64,000 nt of DNA, taken from positions 1,116,001-1,180,000 of the forward strand of contig NZ_JAJVHF010000001.1 of NCBI RefSeq assembly GCF_022171985.1, in the 5' to 3' direction. Numbering within the stretch: position 1 is the stretch's first letter; each line of letters begins with the position of its first letter. The translations under genes were made by a program, and so were the position numbers. Origin of the DNA: Huaxiibacter chinensis. GTDB lineage: Bacteria; Pseudomonadota; Gammaproteobacteria; Enterobacterales; Enterobacteriaceae. Below, piece by piece: positions 1-10,727 of the stretch. The notes beneath the pieces are model-generated. The model made no database searches. It was not told where the DNA came from and saw only the letters and a list, made by a program, of their open reading frames with translations.

Positions 1-325
1 CGGTGAACAAGGCTATAGTGCCGATGCCTCGCGGCAATTCCAGCGGGCCAAACACGCACTCGCCGCCCGCAGAGGACACGCGTTCGAGCGTCGCCGTCAG
101 GTTGTCCGTATGCAGATAAATAATAGCCCCCTGCACGGACGGTGTAATGCCCTCAAATTTTGCCAGCGCGCCGCCGGTGGCCGGATCGTCATGCGGGAAT
201 ATGGCTAACTCAGCCACATCCATCTTCTCTCGTCTCAGCTGTACCTGCATCACAGGCTCATAAAATGTGATAGCGCGATCCATATCGGCCACGGGAATTT
301 CAAACCAGTTAATGACGCTTTTCAT
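1..325 (-). CDS. VOC-family (glyoxalase/bleomycin-resistance fold) protein, C-terminus beyond window
   Basis: The N-terminal 108 residues of a protein that runs off the left edge. It opens with MKSVINWFEIPVADMDRAITFYE, a typical start of vicinal-oxygen-chelate proteins (first beta strand, then the D-x-x-R-A-x-x-F-Y helix), and continues with a second strand around IYLHTDNL. VOC proteins bind a metal or small ligand between paired modules; the substrate cannot be read from sequence. The start is well set: GGAG lies 7 bases upstream of the ATG. An inverted repeat sits about 50 bases upstream (373-396) and could be its operator. It is transcribed in the same direction as secF but separated from it by a strong terminator, so it is its own transcription unit. 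Confidence 0.8.
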   Translation of the reverse strand, partial: MKSVINWFEIPVADMDRAITFYEPVMQVQLRREKMDVAELAIFPHDDPATGGALAKFEGITPSVQGAIIYLHTDNLTATLERVSSAGGECVFGPLELPRGIGTIALFT

Positions 326-372
326 AGAGACTCCTGACTGTTGTTTGGGTTCAGAAGGAGTCTACGACAGGG

Positions 373-396
373 CTCCTGACACCATACTGTCAGGAG
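373..396. promoter_or_regulatory. Perfect inverted repeat upstream of the VOC gene, likely operator
   Basis: CTCCTGACA and TGTCAGGAG form a 9-bp perfect palindrome with a 6-base spacer. A second, wider inverted repeat (AGACTCCT at 328-335, AGGAGTCT at 356-363) lies between it and the gene start. With no T-tract it looks more like a regulator binding site than a terminator. The regulator is unknown. Confidence 0.45.
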
Positions 397-412
397 TGTT
401 TGCCAGGAGCAG

Positions 413-444
413 ATAAAAAAAATCCCGGTCAACAGACCGGGATT
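413..444 (-). terminator. Rho-independent terminator after secF
   Basis: A 10-bp stem (421-430 with 435-444) and 4-base loop, followed on the minus strand by eight T residues. It closes the secD-secF transcript 24 bases after the secF stop. Confidence 0.92.
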
Positions 445-467
445 TCGGGAGCGAACGCGACGTCGCC

Positions 468-1439
468 TTACGGAAGAATTGACGGCTGGTCCGCCCCTTC
501 CTTCTCGACCTTCTGCTGGATCAGATGCTCGCGCTTCATGCCGAGTTTCAGTGCCAGTGCGGAAGCGACGTAGATAGACGAAGCCGTACCGATGGAGACG
601 CCGATCAGCATGGTCAGCGAGAAGCCTTCCAGTACCGGGCCACCGAAGAGGAACAGCATCAGGATCACCATCAAGGTGGTTCCGGATGTGATCAACGTAC
701 GATGCAGCGTCTGGGTCAACGACACGTTAAAGATTTCGTACGGCGTGCCGCGACGGATCTTACGGAAGTTTTCACGAATACGGTCAGATACCACGATACT
801 GTCGTTCAGTGAGTAACCGATAACGGACATCAGGGATGCCACGATTGTCAGGTCAATCTCAATGTGGAACAGAGACAGTATGCCCATGGTGATCACCACG
901 TCGTGCGCCAGAGCGATAACAACCCCCGCCGCCAGACGCCACTCAAAGCGGAAACCGACGTAAACCAGAATGGAGATCAGCGCCACCAGCAGCGCCATCG
1001 CACCATTTTGCGCCAGGTCAGCACCAACGCTTGGCCCGACGAACTCGATACGCTTAACCGCCGCATTCTGGCTGGTTGTTTCGTTAATCACGTTAACAAC
1101 TTTGCTGCCCAGCTCCTGGCTGCCATTGGCATCGTGCACCGGCGGCATACGTACCATGATGTCCCGGCTGCTGCCGAAGTTCTGCAGCAGCGGCTCTTCA
1201 AAGCCCGCTTTCTGCAGAGACTGGCGCATCTGGTCCATATCGACCGGTTTTTCCAGGGAGATCTCAATTACCGTACCACCGGTGAAATCAAGTCCCCAGT
1301 TAAAGCCTTTCACGCCCATGACGATAAGGGAGAGGATCAGCAGTAAACCTGAAATGCCGAAAGCCCAGTAGTCCCAGCGCATAAAGTCCCAGACTTTACG
1401 GCCGTGGTTCAATTGTTCAACAGTATATTCCTGTGCCAC
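468..1439 (-). CDS. secF: Protein translocase membrane subunit SecF
   Basis: SecF forms the SecDF-YajC complex in the inner membrane, which uses the proton motive force to help pull exported proteins out of SecYEG. At 323 residues it equals the E. coli length, and begins [21 protein letters not shown] first membrane segment (about 25-45) is followed by the GLDFTGGT motif, a short periplasmic domain, and five further segments in the C-terminal half with [20 protein letters not shown], the conserved RND-type proton-pathway region. The secD stop lies 10 bases upstream, so the two are co-translated. A terminator follows. Confidence 0.98.
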   Translation of the reverse strand: MAQEYTVEQLNHGRKVWDFMRWDYWAFGISGLLLILSLIVMGVKGFNWGLDFTGGTVIEISLEKPVDMDQMRQSLQKAGFEEPLLQNFGSSRDIMVRMPPVHDANGSQELGSKVVNVINETTSQNAAVKRIEFVGPSVGADLAQNGAMALLVALISILVYVGFRFEWRLAAGVVIALAHDVVITMGILSLFHIEIDLTIVASLMSVIGYSLNDSIVVSDRIRENFRKIRRGTPYEIFNVSLTQTLHRTLITSGTTLMVILMLFLFGGPVLEGFSLTMLIGVSIGTASSIYVASALALKLGMKREHLIQQKVEKEGADQPSILP

Positions 1440-1449
1440 AACGCACTCC

Positions 1450-3297
1450 TCAGATAGACAGCTTTTTGACGCGCTTGCCGCCGTACAGCAGGTTCACGAT
1501 GGCACGGGTGCCGATAATAGCAGTAAACATCGACGTTGCCACACCGATACCGGTGGTGATAGCAAAGCCTTTAATCGCGCCAGTACCCACTGCATACAGG
1601 ATTAGTACCTTAATCAGTGTTGTAATGTTCGCATCGAAGATGGAGCTGAAAGCGCCTTTATAGCCTTCATCGATCGCCTGTTGTACGGAGCGACCGTTGC
1701 TCAGTTCTTCTTTAATACGTTCATTTATCAGTACGTTGGCATCGACCGCCACCGCAAGGGTCAGCACGATACCCGCGATACCCGGCATCGTCAGCGTTGC
1801 GCCAGGCAGCAGGGACATAATGCCGATAATCATCACCAGGTTTGCAAGCAGCGCAGTGGTCGCAATCATGCCAAACTTCTTATAGAAGAACAGCATGAAC
1901 AGGATAGAGACCGCCAGACCTGCCAGACATGCTTCCAGACCCTGCGTGATGTTTTGCATCCCCAGCGTTGGACCAATGGTACGCTCTTCAACAATCTGAA
2001 TTGGCGCGATCAACGTACCCGCGCGCAGCAGCAGTGAAAGCTGACGTGCTTCATTCGGGTTGCTGATACCGGTGATACGGAAGCTGTTGCCCAGGCGAGA
2101 CTGGATATTGGCGATGTTAATCACCTCTTCCTCTTTCACCAGAACCGAACGACCGTTGGCATCTTTCTTACCGCTGTCTTTGTACTCCACGAACAGGGTC
2201 GCCATCGGTTTGCCGATGTTGTCCTTGGTGAAGTTAGACATGATGTTACCACCCGCGCTATCCAGCGAAATGTTCACCTGCGGCTGGTTGTATTCATCCT
2301 GGTTAGAGGTTGAATCGGTAATATGGTCGCCGGTCAGAATCACACGTTTGTACAGCACAACCGGCTGGCCTTCACGGGTCTGTTTCACTTCTGAATCGCC
2401 CGGAACACGCCCTGAAGCGGCTGCCGACTGATCAACGTTGGTATTCACCAGACGGAATTCCAGCGTTGCCGTTGCGCCCAGAATTTCTTTAGCGCGCGCG
2501 GTATCCTGGATACCCGGTAATTCAACAACGATACGGTCAGCACCCTGACGCTGCACCAGAGGCTCAGCAACACCTAACTGGTTCACACGGTTACGCAGAA
2601 TGTTAATGTTCTGCTGCACCGCGTATTCACGCGCTTCGCTCAGACGCGTATCGGTCATCACGGCGCGCAGCTGGTTGCTGCCCTGGCGTGAAAGCACCAT
2701 ATCGCGGTGGCGTGCAGTCAGGTAATCAATCGCCTGGTCACGTGCCGTACCGTCACGGAAGGTAATGCTTAATCCGTAGTTATCTTCCTTACGCACGGTG
2801 GTGTAAGGAATGCCTTTTTCGCGCAGGTCGCTACGCAGGCTGTCGATATTCTGTTCCTGCAGTTTACCGAGCGCGGTATCCATATCCACTTCCATCAGGA
2901 AGTGCACACCGCCACGCAGATCGAGACCGAGTTTCATCGGCTCTGCGTTAATCGCGGCTAACCAACGCGGGGTAGCAGGAGCAAGGTTCAACGCCACGAC
3001 ATATTTGTCACCCAGCACGCTCAGCAGCGCTTCACGGGCGCGCAGCTGCGTGTCGGTGGTGTCGAAGCGAGCAAGAATTGCGCCCTCTTCCAGTGCCACA
3101 GACTTAGCGGTAATTTTTTCTTCTTGTAACGTTTTCTGGACCTGGATCAGCGTTTGCTCACTGGCGGCGACACCGCGCGCGCCAGTGATTTGAACGGCCG
3201 GATCCTCACCATACAGGTTGGGAAGCGCGTACAGCAGGCCGACGATAAGCACGACGACCAGCATGATGTACTTCCACAAAGGATAACGGTTTAACAC
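1450..3297 (-). CDS. secD: Protein translocase membrane subunit SecD
   Basis: SecD partners SecF in the proton-driven step of protein export. The 615-residue length equals that of E. coli. Visible are an N-terminal membrane segment (about 9-27), a large periplasmic part with the [15 protein letters not shown] motif (about 123-137), and five or six C-terminal membrane segments ending with a basic tail ([10 protein letters not shown]). The motif [16 protein letters not shown] carries the conserved acidic residue used in proton movement in the family. It lies between yajC (27 bases upstream) and secF (10 bases downstream) in the usual yajC-secD-secF operon. Confidence 0.98.
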   Translation of the reverse strand: MLNRYPLWKYIMLVVVLIVGLLYALPNLYGEDPAVQITGARGVAASEQTLIQVQKTLQEEKITAKSVALEEGAILARFDTTDTQLRAREALLSVLGDKYVVALNLAPATPRWLAAINAEPMKLGLDLRGGVHFLMEVDMDTALGKLQEQNIDSLRSDLREKGIPYTTVRKEDNYGLSITFRDGTARDQAIDYLTARHRDMVLSRQGSNQLRAVMTDTRLSEAREYAVQQNINILRNRVNQLGVAEPLVQRQGADRIVVELPGIQDTARAKEILGATATLEFRLVNTNVDQSAAASGRVPGDSEVKQTREGQPVVLYKRVILTGDHITDSTSNQDEYNQPQVNISLDSAGGNIMSNFTKDNIGKPMATLFVEYKDSGKKDANGRSVLVKEEEVINIANIQSRLGNSFRITGISNPNEARQLSLLLRAGTLIAPIQIVEERTIGPTLGMQNITQGLEACLAGLAVSILFMLFFYKKFGMIATTALLANLVMIIGIMSLLPGATLTMPGIAGIVLTLAVAVDANVLINERIKEELSNGRSVQQAIDEGYKGAFSSIFDANITTLIKVLILYAVGTGAIKGFAITTGIGVATSMFTAIIGTRAIVNLLYGGKRVKKLSI

Positions 3298-3324
3298 GGC
3301 AGTTCCCTTTGGGAAAAGTTGGGA

Positions 3325-3657
3325 TTACAGCGCCTTCATGGTGCCTTTAGGCAGAACGGCAGCTACGAAGTCACGTTTGATAACCACTTCAGTGGTATCG
3401 TTCAGCGCGATAGAGATATAGCCAGTTTCAGCCACTTTCGTCACGCGACCCACCAGACCGCCATTGGTCAGGACTTCATCGCCTTTCGCAATGGAGTTCA
3501 TCAGGTTTTTGTGCTCTTTGGTACGCTTCTGCTGTGGGCGCAGGATCATGAAATAGAAGATCAGACCAAACACCACCAGCATCAGAATCAGAGACATCGG
3601 GCTGCCCTGAGATGGCGCGCCGGTTGCTGCTACCGCATCAGAAATAAAAAAGCTCAT
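3325..3657 (-). CDS. yajC: Sec translocon accessory subunit YajC
   Basis: A small single-pass inner-membrane protein associated with SecDF; it also contacts AcrB in E. coli. The 110 residues match the family length. There is one membrane helix (about 20-38, PMSLILMLVVFGLIFYFMI), then the conserved RPQQKRTKEHKNLM stretch and a soluble beta-rich C-terminal part. The gene lies 22 bases after tgt and 27 bases before secD, within the queA-tgt-yajC-secDF run. Confidence 0.97.
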   Translation of the reverse strand: MSFFISDAVAATGAPSQGSPMSLILMLVVFGLIFYFMILRPQQKRTKEHKNLMNSIAKGDEVLTNGGLVGRVTKVAETGYISIALNDTTEVVIKRDFVAAVLPKGTMKAL

Positions 3658-3679
3658 TCAAATTCCCTCATTATTAAAA

Positions 3680-4843
<1,164 letters not shown>

Positions 4844-4862
4844 TTATTCTGGTGCCGCGGAC

Positions 4863-5933
4863 TTATTCCCCGACACGCTCATTCAAAGCCTGCGGATTGT
4901 ACGTGATAAACATCGCGTCCCCGTAGCTAAAAAAGCGATATTTTTGTTCTACCGCAGACTTGTAAGCCGCCATGGTGTGCTGATAACCCGCAAACGCGGA
5001 CACCAGCATAATCAATGTCGATTCAGGCAGATGGAAGTTGGTCACCAGCGCATCGATCACTTTGTACTGATAACCTGGGTAGATAAAGATCTGCGTATCG
5101 CCAAAGAATGGCTCGATAAGATCGGATGTTGCCGCCTGCGCGGCGCTCTCCAGCGAGCGTACCGAGGTGGTACCCACGGCGATAACGCGGCTGCCGCGGG
5201 CTTTCGCCGCCAGTACCGCGTCTACAACGTCCTGCGGCACTTCGGCATATTCGGAGTGCATGATGTGGTCTTCAATGCTGTCGACGCGAACGGGCTGGAA
5301 GGTCCCTGCCCCAACGTGCAGCGTCACAAAGGCCATCTCAACGCCTTTCTCACGCAAGGCCGCCAGCAGGGGATCGTCAAAATGCAGGCCCGCCGTGGGG
5401 GCCGCAACCGCGCCCGGCTTCTGGCTGTAAACGGTCTGATAAAGTTCGCGGTCGGCATCTTCATCCGGGCGATCGATATACGGCGGCAGAGGCATATGGC
5501 CAATGGCGTTCAGGATATCAAGCACGGTGCGCTCGTCGTTGAACGCCACTTCAAACAGCGCATCGTGACGGGCGGTCATGGTCGCCTTAATGCTTTCGTC
5601 ATCGCCCAGCAGCAGCTCTGCGCCCGGCTTCGGCGCTTTCGAGGCGCGAATGTGTGCCAGAATACGTTTATCATCAAGCATACGTTCGACAAGGACTTCA
5701 ATCTTACCGCCGCTGGCTTTACGGCCAAACAGACGTGCCGGGATCACGCGGGTATTATTAAAGACCAGCAGATCGCCAGGGTTGAGCTTGTCGAGCAAAT
5801 CGGTGAAAGTACCGTGCGTCAGCGCGCCCGTCGGCCCGTCCAGTGACAGTAAACGACAGCTACTGCGCTCCGGCATGGGATAGTGGGCAATCAGGGATTC
5901 AGGTAATTCAAAGGAGAAATCGGCGACGCGCAT
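4863..5933 (-). CDS. queA: S-adenosylmethionine:tRNA ribosyltransferase-isomerase
   Basis: Transfers and isomerises the ribosyl part of AdoMet onto preQ1 in tRNA to give epoxyqueuosine. The 356 residues equal the E. coli length; the N-terminus [19 protein letters not shown] and the core [11 protein letters not shown] and [11 protein letters not shown] motifs are typical. It heads the queA-tgt-yajC-secD-secF run, and is divergent from acpH with about 90 bases between the starts. Confidence 0.98.
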   Translation of the reverse strand: MRVADFSFELPESLIAHYPMPERSSCRLLSLDGPTGALTHGTFTDLLDKLNPGDLLVFNNTRVIPARLFGRKASGGKIEVLVERMLDDKRILAHIRASKAPKPGAELLLGDDESIKATMTARHDALFEVAFNDERTVLDILNAIGHMPLPPYIDRPDEDADRELYQTVYSQKPGAVAAPTAGLHFDDPLLAALREKGVEMAFVTLHVGAGTFQPVRVDSIEDHIMHSEYAEVPQDVVDAVLAAKARGSRVIAVGTTSVRSLESAAQAATSDLIEPFFGDTQIFIYPGYQYKVIDALVTNFHLPESTLIMLVSAFAGYQHTMAAYKSAVEQKYRFFSYGDAMFITYNPQALNERVGE

Positions 5934-6024
5934 GACTTATACTCGTGACTTAAAAACAGGCGGCTTAGTCTAGTGCTCACACCACTTTGCTGCAACAACT
6001 AGCCGACGTCGGATATCAAAACGC

Positions 6025-6606
6025 ATGAATTTTCTCGCTCACCTGCACCTTGCCCATCTCGCGGAAAGCTCTCTGTCGGGTAACCTGCTCGCTGATTTTG
6101 TGCGCGGCAACCCGGCAGAGGAGTACGCCGCCGAGGTGGTAGAAGGGATCTTTATGCATCGTCGTATCGATGTCTTAACCGATAATTTGCCCGAAGTGAA
6201 AGAGGCCAAAGCGTGGTTTCGGCCCGAGACGCGGCGCGTCGCGCCCATTACGCTCGACGTCATGTGGGATCACTTTTTGTCGCGCCACTGGGCGCAGCTT
6301 TCGCCCGATATGCCCTTGCCGGACTTCGTGCGTTATGCACAAGCGCAAGTTGCCACCATCCTTCCGGACTCGCCGCCGCGTTTTGTGAATCTTAACGACT
6401 ATCTGTGGTCAGAACGGTGGCTGGAGCGCTATCGCGAGATGGCTTTTATCCAGAATGTGCTTAACGGCATGGCGAGCCGACGGCCCCGCCTGGACGCGCT
6501 GCGCGACTCCTGGCAAGACCTCGATACGCACTACGATGCGCTGGAGAGCCGTTTCTGGCAGTTTTATCCGCGCATGATGGCACAGGCGAAAAGTAAACAG
6601 CTTTAA
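6025..6606 (+). CDS. acpH: Acyl carrier protein phosphodiesterase
   Basis: Removes the 4'-phosphopantetheine arm from holo-ACP, regenerating apo-ACP. The 193 residues and the start [20 protein letters not shown] match AcpH. Its HD-like set of acidic and histidine residues ([37 protein letters not shown]) is intact. It is a monocistronic gene divergent from queA, in the same position as in E. coli. Confidence 0.95.
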   Translation: MNFLAHLHLAHLAESSLSGNLLADFVRGNPAEEYAAEVVEGIFMHRRIDVLTDNLPEVKEAKAWFRPETRRVAPITLDVMWDHFLSRHWAQLSPDMPLPDFVRYAQAQVATILPDSPPRFVNLNDYLWSERWLERYREMAFIQNVLNGMASRRPRLDALRDSWQDLDTHYDALESRFWQFYPRMMAQAKSKQL

Positions 6607-6657
6607 TCGCGCTGCGATTGATAGGTAAAAGCTGGCTGAACGATTGTTCGCGCCTCT

Positions 6658-6686
6658 TTGTGTTAAGGACGAACACTCTCTATACT
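6658..6686 (+). promoter_or_regulatory. Probable sigma-70 promoter of the peroxiredoxin gene
   Basis: TTGTGT (6658-6663) and TATACT (6681-6686) with a 17-base spacer, about 48 bases before the start codon. It lies between two arms of an inverted repeat (TGTTCG at 6645 and CGAACA at 6670), a possible regulator site. I see no OxyR consensus. Confidence 0.55.
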
Positions 6687-6733
6687 GGCCCGCGTTGCGT
6701 TCCAAATAACCTTAGTCACTACAGGAGAATCAC

Positions 6734-7336
6734 ATGGTTCTGGTCACTCGTCCGGCTCCGGATTTTACAGCTGCAGCAGTTCTGGGCAACGGTGAAATCG
6801 TTGAAAACTTCAACTTCAAACAGCACACCAACGGTAAAGCTACCGTTCTGTTCTTCTGGCCAATGGACTTCACCTTCGTTTGCCCTTCAGAACTGATCGC
6901 GTTCGACAAACGTTACGAAGAATTCCAGAAACGTGGCGTGGAAGTGGTTGGCGTCTCTTTCGACTCTGAATTTGTCCACAACGCATGGCGTAACACCCCT
7001 GTCGACAAAGGCGGCATCGGTGCAGTGAAATACGCGATGGTTGCGGACATCAAACGCGAAATCCAGCAGGCTTACGGTATCGAACATCCGGACGCTGGCG
7101 TTGCGCTGCGCGGTTCTTTCCTGATCGACGCGAACGGCATCGTGCGTCACCAGGTGGTGAACGATCTGCCGCTGGGCCGTAACATCGACGAAATGCTGCG
7201 CATGGTTGACGCGCTGCAGTTCCACGAAGAGCACGGCGAAGTGTGCCCGGCTCAGTGGGAAAAAGGCAAAGAAGGCATGAACGCGTCTCCGGACGGCGTT
7301 GCTAAGTACCTGTCTGAAAACGTGACCAACCTGTAA
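6734..7336 (+). CDS. Typical 2-Cys peroxiredoxin (AhpC/TSA family)
   Basis: Reduces hydrogen peroxide, organic peroxides and peroxynitrite. In this 200-residue protein C50 in FTFVCPSEL is the peroxidatic cysteine and C171 in EVCPAQW the resolving one. The C-terminal extension with KYLSENV and the internal GGIG motif resemble peroxiredoxins that can be inactivated by over-oxidation, as in eukaryotic Prx1 and the tsaA products of Salmonella and Klebsiella. A purine-rich RBS (ACAGGAGAATCAC) precedes the ATG. E. coli K-12 lacks this gene between acpH and malZ as far as I recall. It is monocistronic, with its own promoter and terminator. Confidence 0.95.
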   Translation: MVLVTRPAPDFTAAAVLGNGEIVENFNFKQHTNGKATVLFFWPMDFTFVCPSELIAFDKRYEEFQKRGVEVVGVSFDSEFVHNAWRNTPVDKGGIGAVKYAMVADIKREIQQAYGIEHPDAGVALRGSFLIDANGIVRHQVVNDLPLGRNIDEMLRMVDALQFHEEHGEVCPAQWEKGKEGMNASPDGVAKYLSENVTNL

Positions 7337-7353
7337 CAGGTCTGGATAACACA

Positions 7354-7383
7354 AGGCCCGCTGATGCGGGCCTTTTTGTTTTT
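7354..7383 (+). terminator. Rho-independent terminator after the peroxiredoxin gene
   Basis: Stem AGGCCCGC / GCGGGCCT with loop TGAT, followed by TTTTGTTTTT. It lies between convergent genes and could also act weakly on the amidohydrolase transcript. Confidence 0.92.
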
Positions 7384-7401
7384 GTGCCTGTTCCACGCAG
7401 A

Positions 7402-9270
7402 TTAAAACGCGAAGCATGAACACCCGAGCACGCCCCAGAACGCTCCATCATCCGACACCGGGATCCCCGCATGGCGCGCAATGCCGTGCTGATGACCATG
7501 GACGCCACAGCTGCCAATACACTGGTGCATTTGCACCACTGCACCTGCGTTAGCCGCAACCGGCGGTGCAGAACGATAATGGCCAGGCACTTTCACCACC
7601 GGTGACCACTCTGGCAATACCGGGATCGGCGGCGGTGAGAACGGGCTAAAATAGCCAGCCGCGTAAACCACTTTGCCATCGACCACCGTCAGCACAGATT
7701 CAATCCCTTTTATCTCGTCTTCCGCCACGCTGAAATAGTCTTTTGACAGTACCACCAGATCGGCCAACTGCCCGGCCACAATGCGCCCTTTCTTGCCCTG
7801 CTCGCTGGAGAACCAGGCGCTGCCCGCCGTCCAGAGTTCCAGCGCCACGTCGCGCGGCAGACGATTGCTGTCGTCATACATCGCCATCCCGCCCACGGTC
7901 CGTCCCGAAACCAGCCAGTAGAGCGCCGTCCACGGGTTGTAACTCGCCACGCGGGTCGCATCGGTACCTAATCCCACCGGCACCTCCAGTTCCAGCATTT
8001 TCGCGACAGGAGGGGTATGTTTCACCGCATCTTTGCCATAACGATCGACGAAATATTCGCCCTGGAACGCCATGCGGTGCTGAACCGCGATTCCCCCGCC
8101 CAATGCTTTCACGCGTTCGATATTGCGTTCGGTAATGGTTTCGGCGTGATCGAAGAACCAGTGCAGACCGTTGAACGGAATGTCGCGATTGACCTTCTCG
8201 AAAACGTCCAGCATCCGGCTAATGGATTCGTCGTAAGTGGCGTGCAGGCGGAACGGCCAGCGATTCTTCACCAGATGACGCACCACGCGCTCCAGCTCAT
8301 CCTCCATGCCTTCCGGCAGATCGGGACGCGGCTGCAGGAAATCTTCGAAATCCGCCGCCGAGAAGACCAGCATCTCCCCTGCCCCATTTGCGCGGTAGAA
8401 ATCCGTCCCCTGCCCCGGCTTAAGCATATCGGTCCAGCGCTCGAAATCCTCCAGCTCCTGCTTAGGGCGCTGGGTAAAGAGGTTGTAGGCGATGCGGATC
8501 GTCATCTGCTCTTTAGCATGCAGCTCTTCGATAATTTCGTAATCTTCCGGGTAGTTCTGGAAACCCCCGCCCGCATCAATGGCGCTGGTCAGCCCAAGAC
8601 GATTAAGCTCGCGCATAAACTGACGGGTGGAGTTCACCTGCTGCTCCAGCGGCAGTTTCGGTCCTTTTGCCAGAGTGGAATAGAGGATCATGGCATTGGG
8701 TTTCGCCACCAGCATCCCGGTCGGGTTGCCGTTGTTATCCCGCACGATCTCGCCCCCCGGCGGGTTTGGCGTCTCTTTGGTGTAGCCCACGGCCTTCAGG
8801 GCTGCGCGGTTAAGCAGCGCGCGATCGTACAGATGCAGGACAAATACCGGGGTGTCCGGTGCCGCCTCGTTTAACTCCTCAATCGTCGGCATACGGCGCT
8901 CGGCAAACTGGAATTCACTCCAGCCCCCGACGACGCGAACCCACTGCGGCGTTGGGGTGCGATCGGCCTGGTCTTTCAGCATACGCAGCGCATCGGCAAG
9001 CGAAGGAACCCCTTCCCAGCGCAGCTCCAGGTTGTAGTTCAGGCCGCCGCGAATCAAATGAAGGTGTGAATCGTTAAGACCAGGAATCACCGTACTTCCT
9101 TTGAGATCGACTATTTGCGTGCCTTCGGTCGCATAGCTCATGATGCGATCGTGCGTCCCGGTCGCGAGAATTTTGCCATCCGCGATCGCTACCGCTTCAG
9201 TTTGCGGGTTTTCACGATCGAGCGTATGGATCTTACCTTTGGTTAAGATCAGTGTGGCAGTGTGAGACAT
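7402..9270 (-). CDS. YtcJ-like amidohydrolase with Cys/His-rich C-terminal tail
   Basis: A 622-residue member of the amidohydrolase-3 / YtcJ group of metal-dependent hydrolases. The metal-binding motif NDSHLHL (about 65-71) follows the N-terminal beta-sandwich (MSHTATLILTKGKIHTLD), and a later His-Ala-Glu (FFDHAET) and Asp (GLGTDATR) complete the centre. There is no signal peptide, so it is cytoplasmic. The substrate is unknown; the family cleaves amides, carbamates or cyclic C-N bonds. The last 60 residues lie beyond the hydrolase domain and contain H582, C584, C588, H591, H593, H595, H600, C617 and C619. AAGGAG precedes the ATG by 7 bases. It is the last gene of a three-gene cassette with the monooxygenase (22 bases upstream) and the isochorismatase-like hydrolase. 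Confidence 0.9.
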   Translation of the reverse strand: MSHTATLILTKGKIHTLDRENPQTEAVAIADGKILATGTHDRIMSYATEGTQIVDLKGSTVIPGLNDSHLHLIRGGLNYNLELRWEGVPSLADALRMLKDQADRTPTPQWVRVVGGWSEFQFAERRMPTIEELNEAAPDTPVFVLHLYDRALLNRAALKAVGYTKETPNPPGGEIVRDNNGNPTGMLVAKPNAMILYSTLAKGPKLPLEQQVNSTRQFMRELNRLGLTSAIDAGGGFQNYPEDYEIIEELHAKEQMTIRIAYNLFTQRPKQELEDFERWTDMLKPGQGTDFYRANGAGEMLVFSAADFEDFLQPRPDLPEGMEDELERVVRHLVKNRWPFRLHATYDESISRMLDVFEKVNRDIPFNGLHWFFDHAETITERNIERVKALGGGIAVQHRMAFQGEYFVDRYGKDAVKHTPPVAKMLELEVPVGLGTDATRVASYNPWTALYWLVSGRTVGGMAMYDDSNRLPRDVALELWTAGSAWFSSEQGKKGRIVAGQLADLVVLSKDYFSVAEDEIKGIESVLTVVDGKVVYAAGYFSPFSPPPIPVLPEWSPVVKVPGHYRSAPPVAANAGAVVQMHQCIGSCGVHGHQHGIARHAGIPVSDDGAFWGVLGCSCFAF

Positions 9271-9292
9271 AACGTAACTCCTTGAAGCCCGA

Positions 9293-9838
9293 TCAGGCTT
9301 TTTTCAGCCATCCGGCAAACAGTCGTGTCACGATGGGCATCCATAACCAGACCACCAGCGCGACCACACAGGCATCGTTAATAAAATGCAGTAACAGGGT
9401 TCCTTTCAGCCCGGGCAACAACAGGCCGGTCACCAGCGGCACTATGTTGGTGCTGGGGAAGATCACCAGCAGGGTCAGCAGGAACTGTTTCCACGATTTA
9501 GGCTTGCGCACATGCGGTTCAGGTGGCGTAAACCAGAAGGCCGCATCGGTCCGGACCTCGGTTTTGTCCCCTTCTGCCAGTAAGGGCTCAATCTCTTTGA
9601 CCAGCTGGTTGCGGGTATCGGACTGCGTCCAGGCGTACAGATGGTCCAGCGAATCGAACCGGATAATTACCGTCCACAGATCTTGCCCTGCAGAAGGGCG
9701 AATGACGTTTGCGCCCAGATGACCGGGAAAGTCAGCAGCGACGGGCATAATTTTGCCCAGCCACTGCTCATATCGCTCTGCCTGCCCGGCCAGCAGCGTA
9801 TGGGTGATCACCAGCGTGACATGTGAATGTTGCGGCAT
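9293..9838 (-). CDS. Antibiotic biosynthesis monooxygenase-domain protein with membrane tail
   Basis: 181 residues. The first ~95 form an ABM-type dimeric ferredoxin-like domain (VTLVITHTLLAGQAERYEQWL, then DLWTVIIRFDSLDHLYAW), and the C-terminal part has two hydrophobic segments (about 120-140 and 150-170). ABM domains are found in cofactor-free monooxygenases and in haem-degrading proteins; the membrane-tailed subgroup has no assigned function that I know of. It lies 47 bases after the isochorismatase-like gene and 22 before the amidohydrolase, so the three are probably co-transcribed. Confidence 0.85.
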   Translation of the reverse strand: MPQHSHVTLVITHTLLAGQAERYEQWLGKIMPVAADFPGHLGANVIRPSAGQDLWTVIIRFDSLDHLYAWTQSDTRNQLVKEIEPLLAEGDKTEVRTDAAFWFTPPEPHVRKPKSWKQFLLTLLVIFPSTNIVPLVTGLLLPGLKGTLLLHFINDACVVALVVWLWMPIVTRLFAGWLKKA

Positions 9839-9885
9839 AACAGTTTCCCAAACGTGATTGGGCGGGACGTCCCGCCCGAAACAAT

Positions 9886-10527
9886 TTATGCCTTGCGCTC
9901 AGGTGCGCCATGGACCAGCGTGTAGGCGTAATCGACGCCCATACCATAGGCTCCGCTGTGCTCGCGAACCAGATCCATGACCGGATCGTAGGTCTCTTTA
10001 CGTGACCAGTCGCGCTGGTATTCAAGAAGGACCTGCTGCCAGGTCACCGGAACGGCCCCCGCCTGCACCATACGATCGATCGCGCGTTCGTGGGCATCAA
10101 CCGACGTGCCGCCAGAGGTATCGGTCACTACATACACTTCAAAGCCTTCATCCAGCGCCATCAACGCCGGGAAGGTGAGGCAAACTTCCGTCCACAGGGC
10201 AGAGATAATGAGTTTCTTGCGGCCCGTCGCTTTAACTGCCGCAACAAACGCCTCATCTTCCCAGGAGTTCATCGAGGTACGTTCAATGGGTTTTACATCA
10301 GGGTGGACGGCCAGTAATTCCGGCCAGATATAGCCACTAAAACTTTTTGTCTCTACGGATGTGTAGATAACAGGTACATCAAAAATTTTGCCTGCTTTCG
10401 CCAGCGCAACCGTATTATTCTTCAATAACTGGCGGTCAATATTGGCCACGCCGAATGACATTTGCGGCTGGTGATCGATAAAAATCAACGTGGAGTTAGA
10501 CGGATCAATCAATTCACGAATAGACAT
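9886..10527 (-). CDS. Isochorismatase-family cysteine hydrolase (YcaC-like)
   Basis: 213 residues from the chosen ATG, which has AAGGTG 7 bases upstream; a longer reading frame exists but adds sequence unlike the family. D18 (LIFIDHQ) and C116 (LWTEVCLTF) fit the Asp-Lys-Cys triad of isochorismatase-like hydrolases, and the overall pattern (PQMSFGV, GGTSVDAHERAIDRMVQAG) is that of YcaC-like proteins. YcaC's substrate is unknown; other relatives cleave amides such as nicotinamide or N-carbamoyl compounds. It heads the cassette with the ABM protein and amidohydrolase, suggesting a small amide-degradation pathway. Confidence 0.9.
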   Translation of the reverse strand: MSIRELIDPSNSTLIFIDHQPQMSFGVANIDRQLLKNNTVALAKAGKIFDVPVIYTSVETKSFSGYIWPELLAVHPDVKPIERTSMNSWEDEAFVAAVKATGRKKLIISALWTEVCLTFPALMALDEGFEVYVVTDTSGGTSVDAHERAIDRMVQAGAVPVTWQQVLLEYQRDWSRKETYDPVMDLVREHSGAYGMGVDYAYTLVHGAPERKA

Positions 10528-10727
10528 AAATGCACCTTTAATCAACAGGTTAAAATAATTTTCATTGTGTGCTATATGAGAAAGGGCCCTGACTGATAAA
10601 GCAATTTGAGTATAGCGAGAATGGCGTGAGGAGATAGTTAAGATATTTGTCTGCTCTGTTGAATTAAACCGAACGACTTTGAAAATAATAGTGCAACGGG
10701 TCATCCCTGACCCGTTGAAGAGAAGAA

